A DNA stretch of 50,646 bases from an uncultured Candidatus Poseidoniales archaeon (GTDB lineage: Archaea > Thermoplasmatota > Poseidoniia > Poseidoniales > Thalassarchaeaceae): positions 1 to 50,646 of the forward strand of contig CACOAW010000004.1 in the NCBI GenBank assembly GCA_902625325.1, in the 5' to 3' direction. Within the stretch, counting starts at the first letter, position 1. Each line of letters begins with the position of its first letter. Below the pieces are notes generated by a model that did no database searches, was not told the DNA's origin, and worked only from the letters and a program-made list of their open reading frames with translations. Below are positions 33,092 to 41,747 of the stretch, one piece after another. Both the position numbers and the translations under genes were made by a program.

Positions 33092-34041
33092 AGTGACGCC
33101 TCTGAGAAATCGAATTCTACCTCCAGCCTATCAATCATTTCCAAGTACCGCCTGGAGAGACTTTCATCTGGTTCCTTCAGATTGTGCTTCCAAAACCTCC
33201 AACAAGCAATTGCTAGAGTGGCGTATCTGTGCATTTCAGGAATGACTCTCCACTCCTCGTCACTAAGCCTCCTTACGCTTTGGTAACCCTGGATTAGGGA
33301 ATTCCAGCGACTGGATATCGGTCTATTCCCTTCCCAACCGAATCCTACGAAGGCCATTGCTATATCGAAGCACTTTGGCCCAATCCATGCCTCCTCCAAG
33401 TCAAGGATAGCGCAGACCCGACCTGACTCACCAATCACATTGTCTGGAAATAGGTCACCATGAAGAACCCCCGTAGGTAAATTATCAGAGACAATACTTC
33501 TGAGATGTTCTGACTCATCGGCTAGCAATCGTCCGAAAGAGCCACCCCCTCCCATCCTAGTTGAAAGAGTAATAACCTCTTCGAAGAGTACGAAACCCAT
33601 CCTGTACTCTCGAGGAAAACACTCAGCATCAGGTATAGAATGCATCCTAGCAAGGGTCTCTCCCAAGCTCCGGAGAGAATCTTCGTCAGAGCCGAGGAAA
33701 CCCCCCTTCACGAACGGTAGCAACGTCCAAGCAAAACCGTCCTTAACTGCAACGTAGTGTCCATCAAGCATTTGGATTGGCACGGTAGTTGGGATTCCAT
33801 GAGAATCGAGATGCAAGTGCCGTTTTATGACTCTGCCGACCTCATCTAAGGTATTTGCAAACCATGCCTTTAGTGCGACCTCAGAGCCATCCAAGAGCCT
33901 AAGGTGAAAGTTGCTGTTGTCCCACCCACCCTCCAAACTTACCATCGTATCCAAGTCTGAAAGGCCCGCCATGGAGAGGAGCCAACGAGCATCTTCTGCT
34001 TCAACCCGGTTATTCACGGATATCCCCAGTCTGCCCCTCAT
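33088..34041 (-). CDS. APH-fold small-molecule kinase, possible homoserine kinase type II
   Basis: Kinase of the aminoglycoside-phosphotransferase/choline-kinase fold, 317 residues. Catalytic elements are GVLHGDLFPDNVIGE (HGD-x3-DN) and the Mg-binding Asp in ILDLEEAWIGP; the N-terminal lobe has GGWDNSNF and the ATP-binding Lys in VALKAWF. The HGDLFPDN sequence closely resembles ThrB2-type homoserine kinases, and the window also holds threonine synthase, which needs O-phosphohomoserine. Choline/ethanolamine or another alcohol as substrate remains possible. The ATG at 34041 lies 26 bases from a TATA-like element shared with the divergent sulfotransferase. It leads the MOSC-DUF6159 operon. Confidence 0.72.
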   Translation of the reverse strand: MRGRLGISVNNRVEAEDARWLLSMAGLSDLDTMVSLEGGWDNSNFHLRLLDGSEVALKAWFANTLDEVGRVIKRHLHLDSHGIPTTVPIQMLDGHYVAVKDGFAWTLLPFVKGGFLGSDEDSLRSLGETLARMHSIPDAECFPREYRMGFVLFEEVITLSTRMGGGGSFGRLLADESEHLRSIVSDNLPTGVLHGDLFPDNVIGESGRVCAILDLEEAWIGPKCFDIAMAFVGFGWEGNRPISSRWNSLIQGYQSVRRLSDEEWRVIPEMHRYATLAIACWRFWKHNLKEPDESLSRRYLEMIDRLEVEFDFSEASL

Positions 34042-34062
34042 ATTGCTTCTTCTCTCCGGTTA

Positions 34063-34073
34063 TGACTTAACTT
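34063..34073. promoter_or_regulatory. Shared bidirectional TATA-like element
   Basis: ACTTAACTTAG can be read as a TATA-like box on both strands. Its TTAA core is about 26 bases from the ATG at 34041 (minus) and about 27 bases from the GTG at 34094 (plus). Both genes would then be leaderless and share one promoter box. Confidence 0.45.
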
Positions 34074-34093
34074 AGTGCCTGTTGGGAGGCTAC

Positions 34094-34930
34094 GTGGCAA
34101 AACCAATTGTGGTAGTTGGGATGCATCGAAGCGGTACCAGCCTAGTCTCCAGACTTCTCGATAAATTAGGTATACTAATGGGACGTGATTTACAGGAGGA
34201 CCATGAGTCGAAGTTCTTTATTGGTCTAAATAAATGGATTTATGCTAATGCTGGAGCCGATTGGGCCCGCCCCGAGGCACTATCCGAGCTAATAGATTTC
34301 GAGCCAGCAAGAGAGAAGGTCGTTCAATACTTGATAACCAGACTGTCCAGCAGGGCCAGTAAGAAGTTCTCAGGTAGGGCTCTCAAGAACGGAGTTTTCG
34401 ATATTTCTGAGCCTTGGGGATGGAAAGATCCACGAACAGGTCCTGCACTACCTATTTGGCTATCCATCTGGCCAGAGATGAGAATAGTTCACGTTATGAG
34501 GCACGGAGTGGATGTGGCAGCCAGCCTCCATACGAGGAGCAATAGGAACTGGGTTGAAGACTCAGACAGGTTCGAGAAATGGCTCCCAATTTATCGATGG
34601 AGAAGGAGCCATCTCCCAATAAGGAGGGGTCAAAGGGCTGCAACGCTCGAGAACGCCCTCGATTTCTGGGCGGAACAGGTAAGCATCGAGAACTCGATAA
34701 TTGGTCAAAGGAAAGAAGTCCTCAGAATTAGGTTTGAGGATATACTCAGTCAACCGCAAATGAAGATATCAGAAATTGCTGAGTTTGCAGGCTCTTCGAT
34801 AAGTCATGTTATGCTAGAGGAAATGACCTCAAGCCTAGACCCGAGTAGAGCATTCTCCCACAGGGAAGATAGAGAACTATCGGAATTCGCAGAACAGAAC
34901 GCAGAGTTATTAGCAGATTTCGGTTACTGA
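34094..34930 (+). CDS. Sulfotransferase-family protein
   Basis: PAPS-dependent sulfotransferase fold, about 278 residues from the GTG at 34094. The 5'-phosphosulfate-binding loop is VVVGMHRSGTSLVSRLL at the extreme N-terminus, and the 3'-phosphate motif is RIVHVMRHGVDVAASL near the middle; SEPWGWKDPRTG between them is typical of prokaryotic glycan sulfotransferases. The TTG at 34082 is an alternative start. The C-terminal end overlaps the convergent second sulfotransferase by 7 bases. Together with the glycosyltransferase next door it may decorate a surface polysaccharide or glycolipid. The acceptor is unknown. Confidence 0.85.
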   Translation: MAKPIVVVGMHRSGTSLVSRLLDKLGILMGRDLQEDHESKFFIGLNKWIYANAGADWARPEALSELIDFEPAREKVVQYLITRLSSRASKKFSGRALKNGVFDISEPWGWKDPRTGPALPIWLSIWPEMRIVHVMRHGVDVAASLHTRSNRNWVEDSDRFEKWLPIYRWRRSHLPIRRGQRAATLENALDFWAEQVSIENSIIGQRKEVLRIRFEDILSQPQMKISEIAEFAGSSISHVMLEEMTSSLDPSRAFSHREDRELSEFAEQNAELLADFGY

Positions 34931-35841
34931 GATCTCCTATGGATTTCGTTAACCCAGGCAGATACATCAAAACCAGTTTGAGAACCAAAATAGACCAAAT
35001 CCTCTCTCAGCTCTTCTCCGCATAATCTATAGTGATCGTCATTCAAAGCCTGAAAAAATCCTTTACGACTGAGTACGGGAAGTCTGTATATGTTCCAGTC
35101 TCTTTTCTGTAGATATCGAACGATTGGCCTCTTGAAAAAGCCAGGAATTAGTAAGAACAGAGATTTTGCTGCCACACCGGCCCCAGACAGGGGGCGCCTA
35201 GCCTCTGCAGAGTTTGCGTGTCTACCCATGTCAAACTCGTACTCCCAATTTCCAAGACCAAGAAAATCTCCAATTTCGTTGAGAACCTGTTTGGGGTCGC
35301 CCCTCATTCTTGAACTGTCAACTATCAAGAATCTCGAGCGATCGAATTTGTTCAACCATTTCTCCATAGAAGAACCGTAAAACGAATCGACTCTAAGACT
35401 CTCATCGTCCCATGCTTTCTCGAAACTACTCCAATCACGGCCTGCCTTCTCTGCTTCTCCTGTGTTCCTGACCATGTTCCAATGACTCACCGCCCTCGAC
35501 ACCGGCTCTCTGAGGCATAGGATGAACTTGGCTTTCGGAAACCTCTCCAATATTCTACTGGGAGCAATCGGACAACCGAACGTATGAACAGACGCATCCA
35601 TTCTTAGACCAGAGCCAGAAAAGTAACTATCATACTCTGTCCAGTCTGGCTCAACATCATCCCTAACGAAGGTCCCCTTGTGTGACGCTACCAGATTTGG
35701 CTCTTTTGGATTTGAAAGCGTGATATTGGGATTTTGGTCCATTACATGAGCCAGCCAAGTGGTTCCAGCTTTGGGCGCACCCACTAGGAAAATATCCACT
35801 TCTTTGCACGCTCCGTAACATGTCCAGCAAAGCCATGACAT
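34924..35841 (-). CDS. Sulfotransferase-family protein
   Basis: Second PAPS-dependent sulfotransferase, about 305 residues from the ATG at 35841. The phosphosulfate loop is FLVGAPKAGTTWLAHVM and the 3'-phosphate motif is KFILCLREPVSRAVSHW, the classical pair for heparan-type sulfotransferases; a basic C-terminal region follows. It is only distantly similar to the neighbour at 34094-34930, so the two probably act on different positions or acceptors. The frame remains open to 35922, but that extension overlaps the promoter of the glycosyltransferase and is not preferred. It is divergent from the glycosyltransferase. Confidence 0.85.
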   Translation of the reverse strand: MSWLCWTCYGACKEVDIFLVGAPKAGTTWLAHVMDQNPNITLSNPKEPNLVASHKGTFVRDDVEPDWTEYDSYFSGSGLRMDASVHTFGCPIAPSRILERFPKAKFILCLREPVSRAVSHWNMVRNTGEAEKAGRDWSSFEKAWDDESLRVDSFYGSSMEKWLNKFDRSRFLIVDSSRMRGDPKQVLNEIGDFLGLGNWEYEFDMGRHANSAEARRPLSGAGVAAKSLFLLIPGFFKRPIVRYLQKRDWNIYRLPVLSRKGFFQALNDDHYRLCGEELREDLVYFGSQTGFDVSAWVNEIHRRSQ

Positions 35842-35881
35842 TTCATTTTCATCATGAAACCCTGTCCATGTGAAGCATATG

Positions 35882-35888
35882 CCTATAA
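35882..35888 (+). promoter_or_regulatory. TATA-like element for the glycosyltransferase
   Basis: CCTATAA centred about 30 bases before the ATG at 35915 in the divergent spacer. It supports 35915 over the upstream ATG at 35870. Confidence 0.4.
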
Positions 35889-35914
35889 CGAAAATTCTTG
35901 CCATTTGCGGATAT

Positions 35915-37075
35915 ATGCACATCCTAGTGTTGACAAGGTCGACCCTTCATCACGGATTCGGAGGCTTTCAGAGGCAATGCACTGACCTCTGCGAGGGCTT
36001 CGTCAAGATGGGGCACAAAGTCACGGTCTTGACCACTGCACACCCCGATGGTGAGAAGAAACTGGAAGGTGCAGGATACGTTATCCACTTCGTCCATCCC
36101 TCGAAGCCCAAGCGCCTCTCTCGAGGATGGTTCAAGCAGACAAGGAAGATGGTTGTAGACATCCACAATGAGACGCCAATTGATGTCATTCACAGCAACG
36201 AATTTGCTGGATTTGGAATCACTCCATGGGCCAGGAAAAACAACATCCCTATTGCCCTGCTTTGCCATGGTTCTTTGCGATCAGAGCTTCTTTCGTTCCT
36301 AGCATCGGCAGACAGGCGTCCAAGGTACTGGCACTGGTTGGTTCTGACTCCACTTCATCTGATTAGACGATATTTCCTGTGGGAGATTCCCATGAGGAGG
36401 GCAGTATCCAGGATTATTCTGGTCACACCAACTATTGAAGCAGACTTCCGAGCCTTCTGCAAGGGCAAGGTTCAGGTCATAGAGAATGGAATTACCCTAC
36501 CAGAAAAGACAACTAAGAATATAGCAGGACCTACTTTGAAGCTCCTTTGCACAGGTCGTGCAGACAGACAGAAGGGATTCCAGATGGCAATTAAGGCAAT
36601 GGGCAAACTACCGGACTTGGACCTACACTTGGATATAGTTGGATCTGGTGATTATCTCTCAGAAATGAAGAGGCTGGTAGAGAGAATGGGATTGGGCAAC
36701 AGAGTTACTTTCAGAGGCAGGGTCGATGACGATGAACTGTACAGTCTATACTCATCGGCCGACATTTACCTTATTCCGACACTGAGGTACGAGGGACTTC
36801 CCCTGGCCCTCTTAGAGTCCATGGCTCATGGGATTCCGACCATATCCTCAAACATAGGTGGGAACTCAGACGTTATTACGCACGAGAAGGATGGACTTTT
36901 CGTTAAACCGGGTGATTTGGACGAGCTTGTCGCGGCTATCAGTCTTCTAGAAAAGAATCCAGATTTACGGAACTCACTTGGAGAGGAGGCTAGAAAAACC
37001 ACAGAGAGGAGGTTCGACAAGGAGAGAATGGTCAAAGACACAGAGTTAGTTTTGAGGCAAATAACGAGCTCCTAG
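35915..37075 (+). CDS. GT4-family glycosyltransferase
   Basis: Retaining glycosyltransferase of the GT-B fold, 386 residues from the ATG at 35915. The N-terminal HHGFGGFQRQ donor-side loop is followed, in the C-terminal half, by LLCTGRADRQKGF, VTFRGRVDDDEL and the E-x7-E motif as YEGLPLALLES. Such enzymes transfer a sugar from an NDP-sugar to a lipid-linked or protein-linked glycan in the cytoplasm. The activated sugars could come from enzymes like the nucleotidyltransferase at 1200-1892. Two sulfotransferases adjoin, so the product may be a sulfated surface glycan. An earlier ATG at 35870 would add 15 residues. Confidence 0.9.
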   Translation: MHILVLTRSTLHHGFGGFQRQCTDLCEGFVKMGHKVTVLTTAHPDGEKKLEGAGYVIHFVHPSKPKRLSRGWFKQTRKMVVDIHNETPIDVIHSNEFAGFGITPWARKNNIPIALLCHGSLRSELLSFLASADRRPRYWHWLVLTPLHLIRRYFLWEIPMRRAVSRIILVTPTIEADFRAFCKGKVQVIENGITLPEKTTKNIAGPTLKLLCTGRADRQKGFQMAIKAMGKLPDLDLHLDIVGSGDYLSEMKRLVERMGLGNRVTFRGRVDDDELYSLYSSADIYLIPTLRYEGLPLALLESMAHGIPTISSNIGGNSDVITHEKDGLFVKPGDLDELVAAISLLEKNPDLRNSLGEEARKTTERRFDKERMVKDTELVLRQITSS

Positions 37076-37094
37076 TGGAAGTCCTGGCGTTTAA

Positions 37095-37451
37095 TTGAAT
37101 AATCCTAGACCGCCCCCTTGGATTGTGGTCGACCTTGCGTCTATGGTATTTGGTGAATTCCAAGACAAACTTACTTCCGTGTTCGGGGATGTAGTGGGTT
37201 GGGCCATTGGTCACGTCATCCTATTCCTTTCCTTAGGAGCTATTATTTTCGGTATTAGGGAACGAAATCATATCATGAACAATTCAGGGCTTGGAAGGAG
37301 CCATGCTTTGGATCTCTGCGTTTTCTTGGTTCTGACAGCCGTACTGTATTTCGTTTACACAACTATTTTCCAGTTCGAATCCATAGCATCCTGGGCCCTT
37401 GCCGCAACCTCTTCACTTTCACTCAGGTGGATGGTAACCGTTCTAGGCTAA
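37095..37451 (+). CDS. Hypothetical small membrane protein
   Basis: Unrecognised protein of up to 118 residues with about three hydrophobic segments (about 34-54, 72-89 and 95-112 by eye), separated by a basic loop GIRERNHIM. The TTG at 37095 is the only upstream start in the frame; an ATG at 37143 (17th codon) is an alternative and would keep all helices. It begins 19 bases after the glycosyltransferase, likely in the same transcript, and overlaps the convergent secreted protein by 4 bases. It may be a membrane partner in glycan export, but this is only position-based. Confidence 0.6.
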   Translation: MNNPRPPPWIVVDLASMVFGEFQDKLTSVFGDVVGWAIGHVILFLSLGAIIFGIRERNHIMNNSGLGRSHALDLCVFLVLTAVLYFVYTTIFQFESIASWALAATSSLSLRWMVTVLG

Positions 37452-38392
37452 ACCTTCCTTCTGAAGAAAACATACAAGGAAGCTACCAGAATCAATACTC
37501 CAGTAGTCCCACCAATCACAAGATTTTGATTCTCGGCGGTCACCCCTAACTCTTCCAGAAACGTCCCATTAACATCAATTCCAACAGATGGAACGACGGT
37601 ATCCTTTTCATTAACCGTGAGCGAGAAAGCGAACTCGCTAGAACAACCCCAGATTGGGTCTGTCATTTCATCCACTACGATTAGACACCCCTCCCATTTG
37701 CTCTGAAGATTGGAGGGGGTCGTCAGGACGAAATCACAGTTGACTGATCCCATCGGATTCTCCACTCTACAAGTGTCTACAGACATATCGTTGAACCCAG
37801 AGGGCCACATAGTCTCCTGGCTACTCCCCTCCTCAAGGAGGTGTAGTGAAACTTCCATAGAGTTCTCTTCGTTGCTGTCGCAACTGTAAACAACAGAGAA
37901 CAACACATCGTCTCCCGCCTCAGCGAATATCGCAGAAGGACCGGATGAAGAGCATACGGTATACGATAGGACTTCTACTTCGACCACATCCTCGTCGGAG
38001 AATCCGAAAACACTCACTGGCACTCCGTTCCACTCAGTGACTACGACACTCACGTTGATATCATACATCCCGGCTGGGATTTCACCTGAAGATGCTACAG
38101 CGATCTGGAAATCTACAGACTCTCCTCCTCCCACAGTCATGCTTCCCGGACCAGCTACGTTCAGATTTCCAGATTGGTACGAGATTTCTATACTTTCAGA
38201 GCCGGAAGTAGGGTTCGTCAGTTCGCAATTCACAATTGCCTGTTTTACAGAACCTGGAGATATGTCCAACGTAACAGAATCCTCGCACTCCACATCGGCC
38301 TCGGGCAGAATTTGAGCCGAACCAATTGTAGAAAAGCAGCAGATTAGCATCATCGAGGAGACGAATATGACATCCATACTGCGTATTTTCAC
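37448..38392 (-). CDS. Secreted type I membrane protein, beta-rich
   Basis: Unrecognised 314-residue protein. A signal peptide with basic start (MKIRSMDVIF) leads to an extracellular region of about 250 residues with about ten Cys, many as likely disulfide pairs, and Ig/CARDB-like beta-sandwich character (alternating Val/Ser/Thr strands such as ISYQSGNLNVAGPGSMTVGG). A C-terminal transmembrane helix (about 290-310) ends in FFRRKV, the stop-transfer pattern. It is probably displayed on the cell surface. The GTG at 38392 supplies basic residues; an ATG at 38377 is the alternative and is closer to the TATA spacing. Confidence 0.68.
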   Translation of the reverse strand: MKIRSMDVIFVSSMMLICCFSTIGSAQILPEADVECEDSVTLDISPGSVKQAIVNCELTNPTSGSESIEISYQSGNLNVAGPGSMTVGGGESVDFQIAVASSGEIPAGMYDINVSVVVTEWNGVPVSVFGFSDEDVVEVEVLSYTVCSSSGPSAIFAEAGDDVLFSVVYSCDSNEENSMEVSLHLLEEGSSQETMWPSGFNDMSVDTCRVENPMGSVNCDFVLTTPSNLQSKWEGCLIVVDEMTDPIWGCSSEFAFSLTVNEKDTVVPSVGIDVNGTFLEELGVTAENQNLVIGGTTGVLILVASLYVFFRRKV

Positions 38393-38500
38393 AATGATTC
38401 CTGAGTTTTAACTATGATAGACATTCGTGTCTTTTGCTAAGAATTGGCGCGTTTTGCCTCCTCAAAGCATTCATGTCAGCCTTTCGTACCCAATGCCCTC

Positions 38501-40066
38501 ATGGGAGGGGACTCAGACGGACCCAAGGTCGCAATCACACCACAAAGCACCAAGGTCACCAGCGGTACGGAGGTCCAGGAGAAGCTCATCGTTGCGGCGA
38601 GAGTATTCTCAGATCTTTTGAAACCAACATTCGGACCCAGAGGCTTAGACAAGATGCTCTACAAGACGGACGGTACCACAGCAGTCACCAACGATGGAGC
38701 GAAGATAGTGGCCGAGCTTCTAGTAAGGCATCCCGCTGCCAAAATGATGGTCTCCATGGCAGAGTCGCAAGAGGAGGACTGTGGTGACGGGGTAACAACA
38801 ACAATGCTGTTGTGCGGGTCACTGTTAATCGAGGCGAATAACCTATTCAGGAAGGGGCTCCATCCTCTAACACTGGTCAATGGATACGAAATATCACTCC
38901 AAACCGCTAAATTACAGATAGAGTCAGACCTGAGAAGATGCGACGACAAGAAGCTATTGGAAGTGGCTGAGACATCTCTACGAGGTAAAGTTGCAGACAC
39001 CACACTAGGATCCTTCCCACCTCTAATTGTCAAGGCTCTCAGCACAGTGTTAGACAACAGGGGCGAGGCATCTGCCCAACACGTTTCCATGTTCAAAAGC
39101 GGAACTGGGAGCATCAGGGACTCTCGTTTGGTCAACGGGATAATACTCCGTAGACGAGTACTGATGGACAACCTACCCAACGACTTACGAAATGCAAAGG
39201 TGATATGTCTAAACGGAGAACTGAAAATAAGAGCAATGTCCAGAGATGCGGAAATGAAAATCACTAGTGCCGACGACTTGGACTTGTTCATAGAAGCCGA
39301 GAAGGACAGAAAGGAGGAAATTTCCAGAAGCATCCTCGAATCTGGTGCAAGGGTAGTTCTTTGCTCTGGTGAGATCGATAAGGACGTTCTTCATATGCTC
39401 TGCGAGCAATCTGTTCTAGTCGTGGAAGGACTGGACTCTTCTGAATTGAGAAACGCTTCTGGTGCAACGGGAGCCAGGATAGTGGAAAGCCCGCTAGATA
39501 TAGCGGAGTCCGACTTGGGGCAGTGCGGCAGCGCGTCGTGGGAGAGGAAGCCAGCTTCTAATGAGGTAGAAGATGTGATTCGGATTGAGGGATGCCCAAA
39601 CCCATCGGTCGTGACTATAGAGATAGGAGGTGCAGGTGAGACAGGTACAGAGGAGGTAATCAGAGGGATACACGACTCGCTCAGATCTACTTCATTGGCT
39701 CTGAATGAACACGTCCTTCCCGGCGCAGGAGCTATCCACAGCAGAATAGCTCATGCAGTTAGATTGGCTTCGGAGAAAGAGGCAGGGAGGGAGAGACTTG
39801 CGATGGAGGCGTTTGCTAGAGCCATGGAGACGATCCCCTCAACACTTGTTGAGAACGCTGGAGGGGAGCCGCTGGACCGTATTCTAGAACTAAGATCTAC
39901 ATCACTGGGTGAGCCTCCGGTTGGAATTTCCGAGGACGGCAAGAAATGGATAGTCGAAAGGGTCTGGCACCCTAGGTCAGTAATTGAGAACTCCTTGCAA
40001 TCGGCTACCGAGACGGCAATGGGAATGCTACGAATAGATCAGGTCATTTCAGCTAGGGGCGAATAG
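38501..40066 (+). CDS. Group II chaperonin (thermosome)-like, divergent
   Basis: Thermosome-related ATP-dependent folding subunit, 521 residues from the ATG at 38501; a TTG at 38444 would add 19 unlikely residues. FGPRGLDKML (about 44-53), NDGA (64-67), HPAAKMMVS and GDGVTT (95-100) match the nucleotide-binding pocket, but GDGTT reads GDGVT. In the C-terminal equatorial half the usual GGGA-x-E reads PGAGAIHS (about 406-413), so one Gly and the Glu are changed. The HDSL segment before it retains the expected catalytic Asp. It lacks a GGM-rich tail. This may be a specialised or partly inactive paralogue, with the canonical subunit elsewhere. Confidence 0.85.
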   Translation: MGGDSDGPKVAITPQSTKVTSGTEVQEKLIVAARVFSDLLKPTFGPRGLDKMLYKTDGTTAVTNDGAKIVAELLVRHPAAKMMVSMAESQEEDCGDGVTTTMLLCGSLLIEANNLFRKGLHPLTLVNGYEISLQTAKLQIESDLRRCDDKKLLEVAETSLRGKVADTTLGSFPPLIVKALSTVLDNRGEASAQHVSMFKSGTGSIRDSRLVNGIILRRRVLMDNLPNDLRNAKVICLNGELKIRAMSRDAEMKITSADDLDLFIEAEKDRKEEISRSILESGARVVLCSGEIDKDVLHMLCEQSVLVVEGLDSSELRNASGATGARIVESPLDIAESDLGQCGSASWERKPASNEVEDVIRIEGCPNPSVVTIEIGGAGETGTEEVIRGIHDSLRSTSLALNEHVLPGAGAIHSRIAHAVRLASEKEAGRERLAMEAFARAMETIPSTLVENAGGEPLDRILELRSTSLGEPPVGISEDGKKWIVERVWHPRSVIENSLQSATETAMGMLRIDQVISARGE

Positions 40067-40106
40067 CGACCACGAACCTTCAAGCCCCCTTCACATACGG
40101 GTTCCC

Positions 40107-41690
40107 ATGGAGCAACACACAGCGCTAATCAGCGTCTGGGACAAAACCGGAATCGAAGAACTGGCTGCATCATTACAATCCATGGGCTGGACAATCTTAT
40201 CGACGGGTGGAACCGCAACCAGACTCAGAGATTCAGGAATCGAAGTAACGGATGTATCCGAAGCTACCGGACACCCCGAGATATTCGATGGCAGAGTCAA
40301 GACTCTTCACCCCGTAATCCACGGAGGGATACTTGCGAGGCGTGACTCGAAACAGGACATGGAAAAAATGGTGGAAATGGGCTATGCGCCAATTGATTTG
40401 GTATGCGTGAACCTGTATCCTTTCGAAGAAACCGCTGCGCGAGACCCCCCAGCTAGCGGACAGGAATTGATTGAGATGATTGATATTGGTGGACCGACGA
40501 TGGTGAGATCGGCGGCAAAGAACCATGCAGACGTTATTGTAATCACGAACCCAAATCAGCATAGATCGGTGCTGGAAGCCCTTTCGAAAAACGAAGGGAA
40601 TCCCTCTGGGGTTGGCTTAGAGTTCAGGAGAGACTTGGCAATATCTGCATTCCAATCTACCGCAGCATATGACTCTGCGATCTCTAACGGGTTGTGGGGA
40701 AGATTCACAGAAAATACAATTCCAAATAGAATTCTGACAACTTCAGATCAGGGTGTAGAACTAAGGTATGGTGAGAATCCTCACCAACCGGCTTCTTTCT
40801 TCCCATCTCATGGAGCGGCAAGAGGGCTCTCGAGAGCAGTTCAACATGGTGGCAAACCCCTATCGTACAACAACTACCTGGATCTTGATGCTGCGCTGAG
40901 GTTAGTCAGGTCTATCTCGCAGACTTGCGATTTCGGCACTCACTCTTGTGTAGTCATCAAGCACACAAATCCCTGTGGTGCCTCTATCTCCGACAATCAG
41001 GTTTCTGCCTGGAAAAACTCTCTGGCAAGCGACCCAGAGAGTGCATTCGGATGCGTGATCGCATTCGATCGGGTGGTTGAGAAAGAAACCGCGGAGTCGA
41101 TCGGTAATCACTTCTTTGAATGTATGATTGCACCTGGTTACGAATCCGATGCCTTGGAGATTCTCTCTGAGAGCAAGAATAGGAGAATTCTGACTCTCAA
41201 TCCATTTGGGGAAATTACAGATGAACCAAAGATTCGACAAGTACAGGGAGGCTGGCTATCCCAGATACAGGGCATTCCTAACATCGATTGGGAAAATGTA
41301 AGCCATGTTACCGAAAAGACGCTTGACGGGGACGAACTAAATCTTGCTAGGTTCGGTACCTCCGTGATTGCCGAAGTCCAGTCTAATGCGATCATTCTAG
41401 TACGCAAGACAGAGAATGGTTACTCTACGGTGGGAGTTGGTCCCGGGCAGACTAGTCGGGTGGAGGCGGTCCGAATTGCTGCAAGGAGGGCAGGCGAAAG
41501 AGCGAAGGGGGCGATGATGATATCCGATGCCTTCTTTCCTTTCCGCGATGGGATAGACACATCAAATGAAATCGGGATCACCAGTATTGTGCAACCGGGA
41601 GGCTCAATTCGTGATGATGAAGTGATTGAGGCCGCTAACCAGCATGATATGGCAATGATATTTACAGGAATCCGCCTCTTTAGACATTAG
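40107..41690 (+). CDS. purH: Bifunctional AICAR formyltransferase/IMP cyclohydrolase
   Basis: Catalyses the last two steps of IMP synthesis: transfer of a formyl group from 10-formyl-THF to AICAR, then ring closure. The N-terminal IMP cyclohydrolase domain (about 1-200) has ISVWDKTG, STGGTA and FDGRVKTLHP; the AICARFT domain has RYGENPHQ and the catalytic KHTNPCG motif. Length 527 equals bacterial PurH. Archaea often use other enzymes (PurP, PurO), so the bacterial-type fusion suggests an ancient or lateral acquisition. It begins 40 bases after the chaperonin. The ATG at 40107 is clear. Confidence 0.95.
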   Translation: MEQHTALISVWDKTGIEELAASLQSMGWTILSTGGTATRLRDSGIEVTDVSEATGHPEIFDGRVKTLHPVIHGGILARRDSKQDMEKMVEMGYAPIDLVCVNLYPFEETAARDPPASGQELIEMIDIGGPTMVRSAAKNHADVIVITNPNQHRSVLEALSKNEGNPSGVGLEFRRDLAISAFQSTAAYDSAISNGLWGRFTENTIPNRILTTSDQGVELRYGENPHQPASFFPSHGAARGLSRAVQHGGKPLSYNNYLDLDAALRLVRSISQTCDFGTHSCVVIKHTNPCGASISDNQVSAWKNSLASDPESAFGCVIAFDRVVEKETAESIGNHFFECMIAPGYESDALEILSESKNRRILTLNPFGEITDEPKIRQVQGGWLSQIQGIPNIDWENVSHVTEKTLDGDELNLARFGTSVIAEVQSNAIILVRKTENGYSTVGVGPGQTSRVEAVRIAARRAGERAKGAMMISDAFFPFRDGIDTSNEIGITSIVQPGGSIRDDEVIEAANQHDMAMIFTGIRLFRH

Positions 41691-41747
41691 GTAATTCCTG
41701 AATTGTCTGAGTGAAAACCATCATACAGCGGGGTTCGATGCACAACT

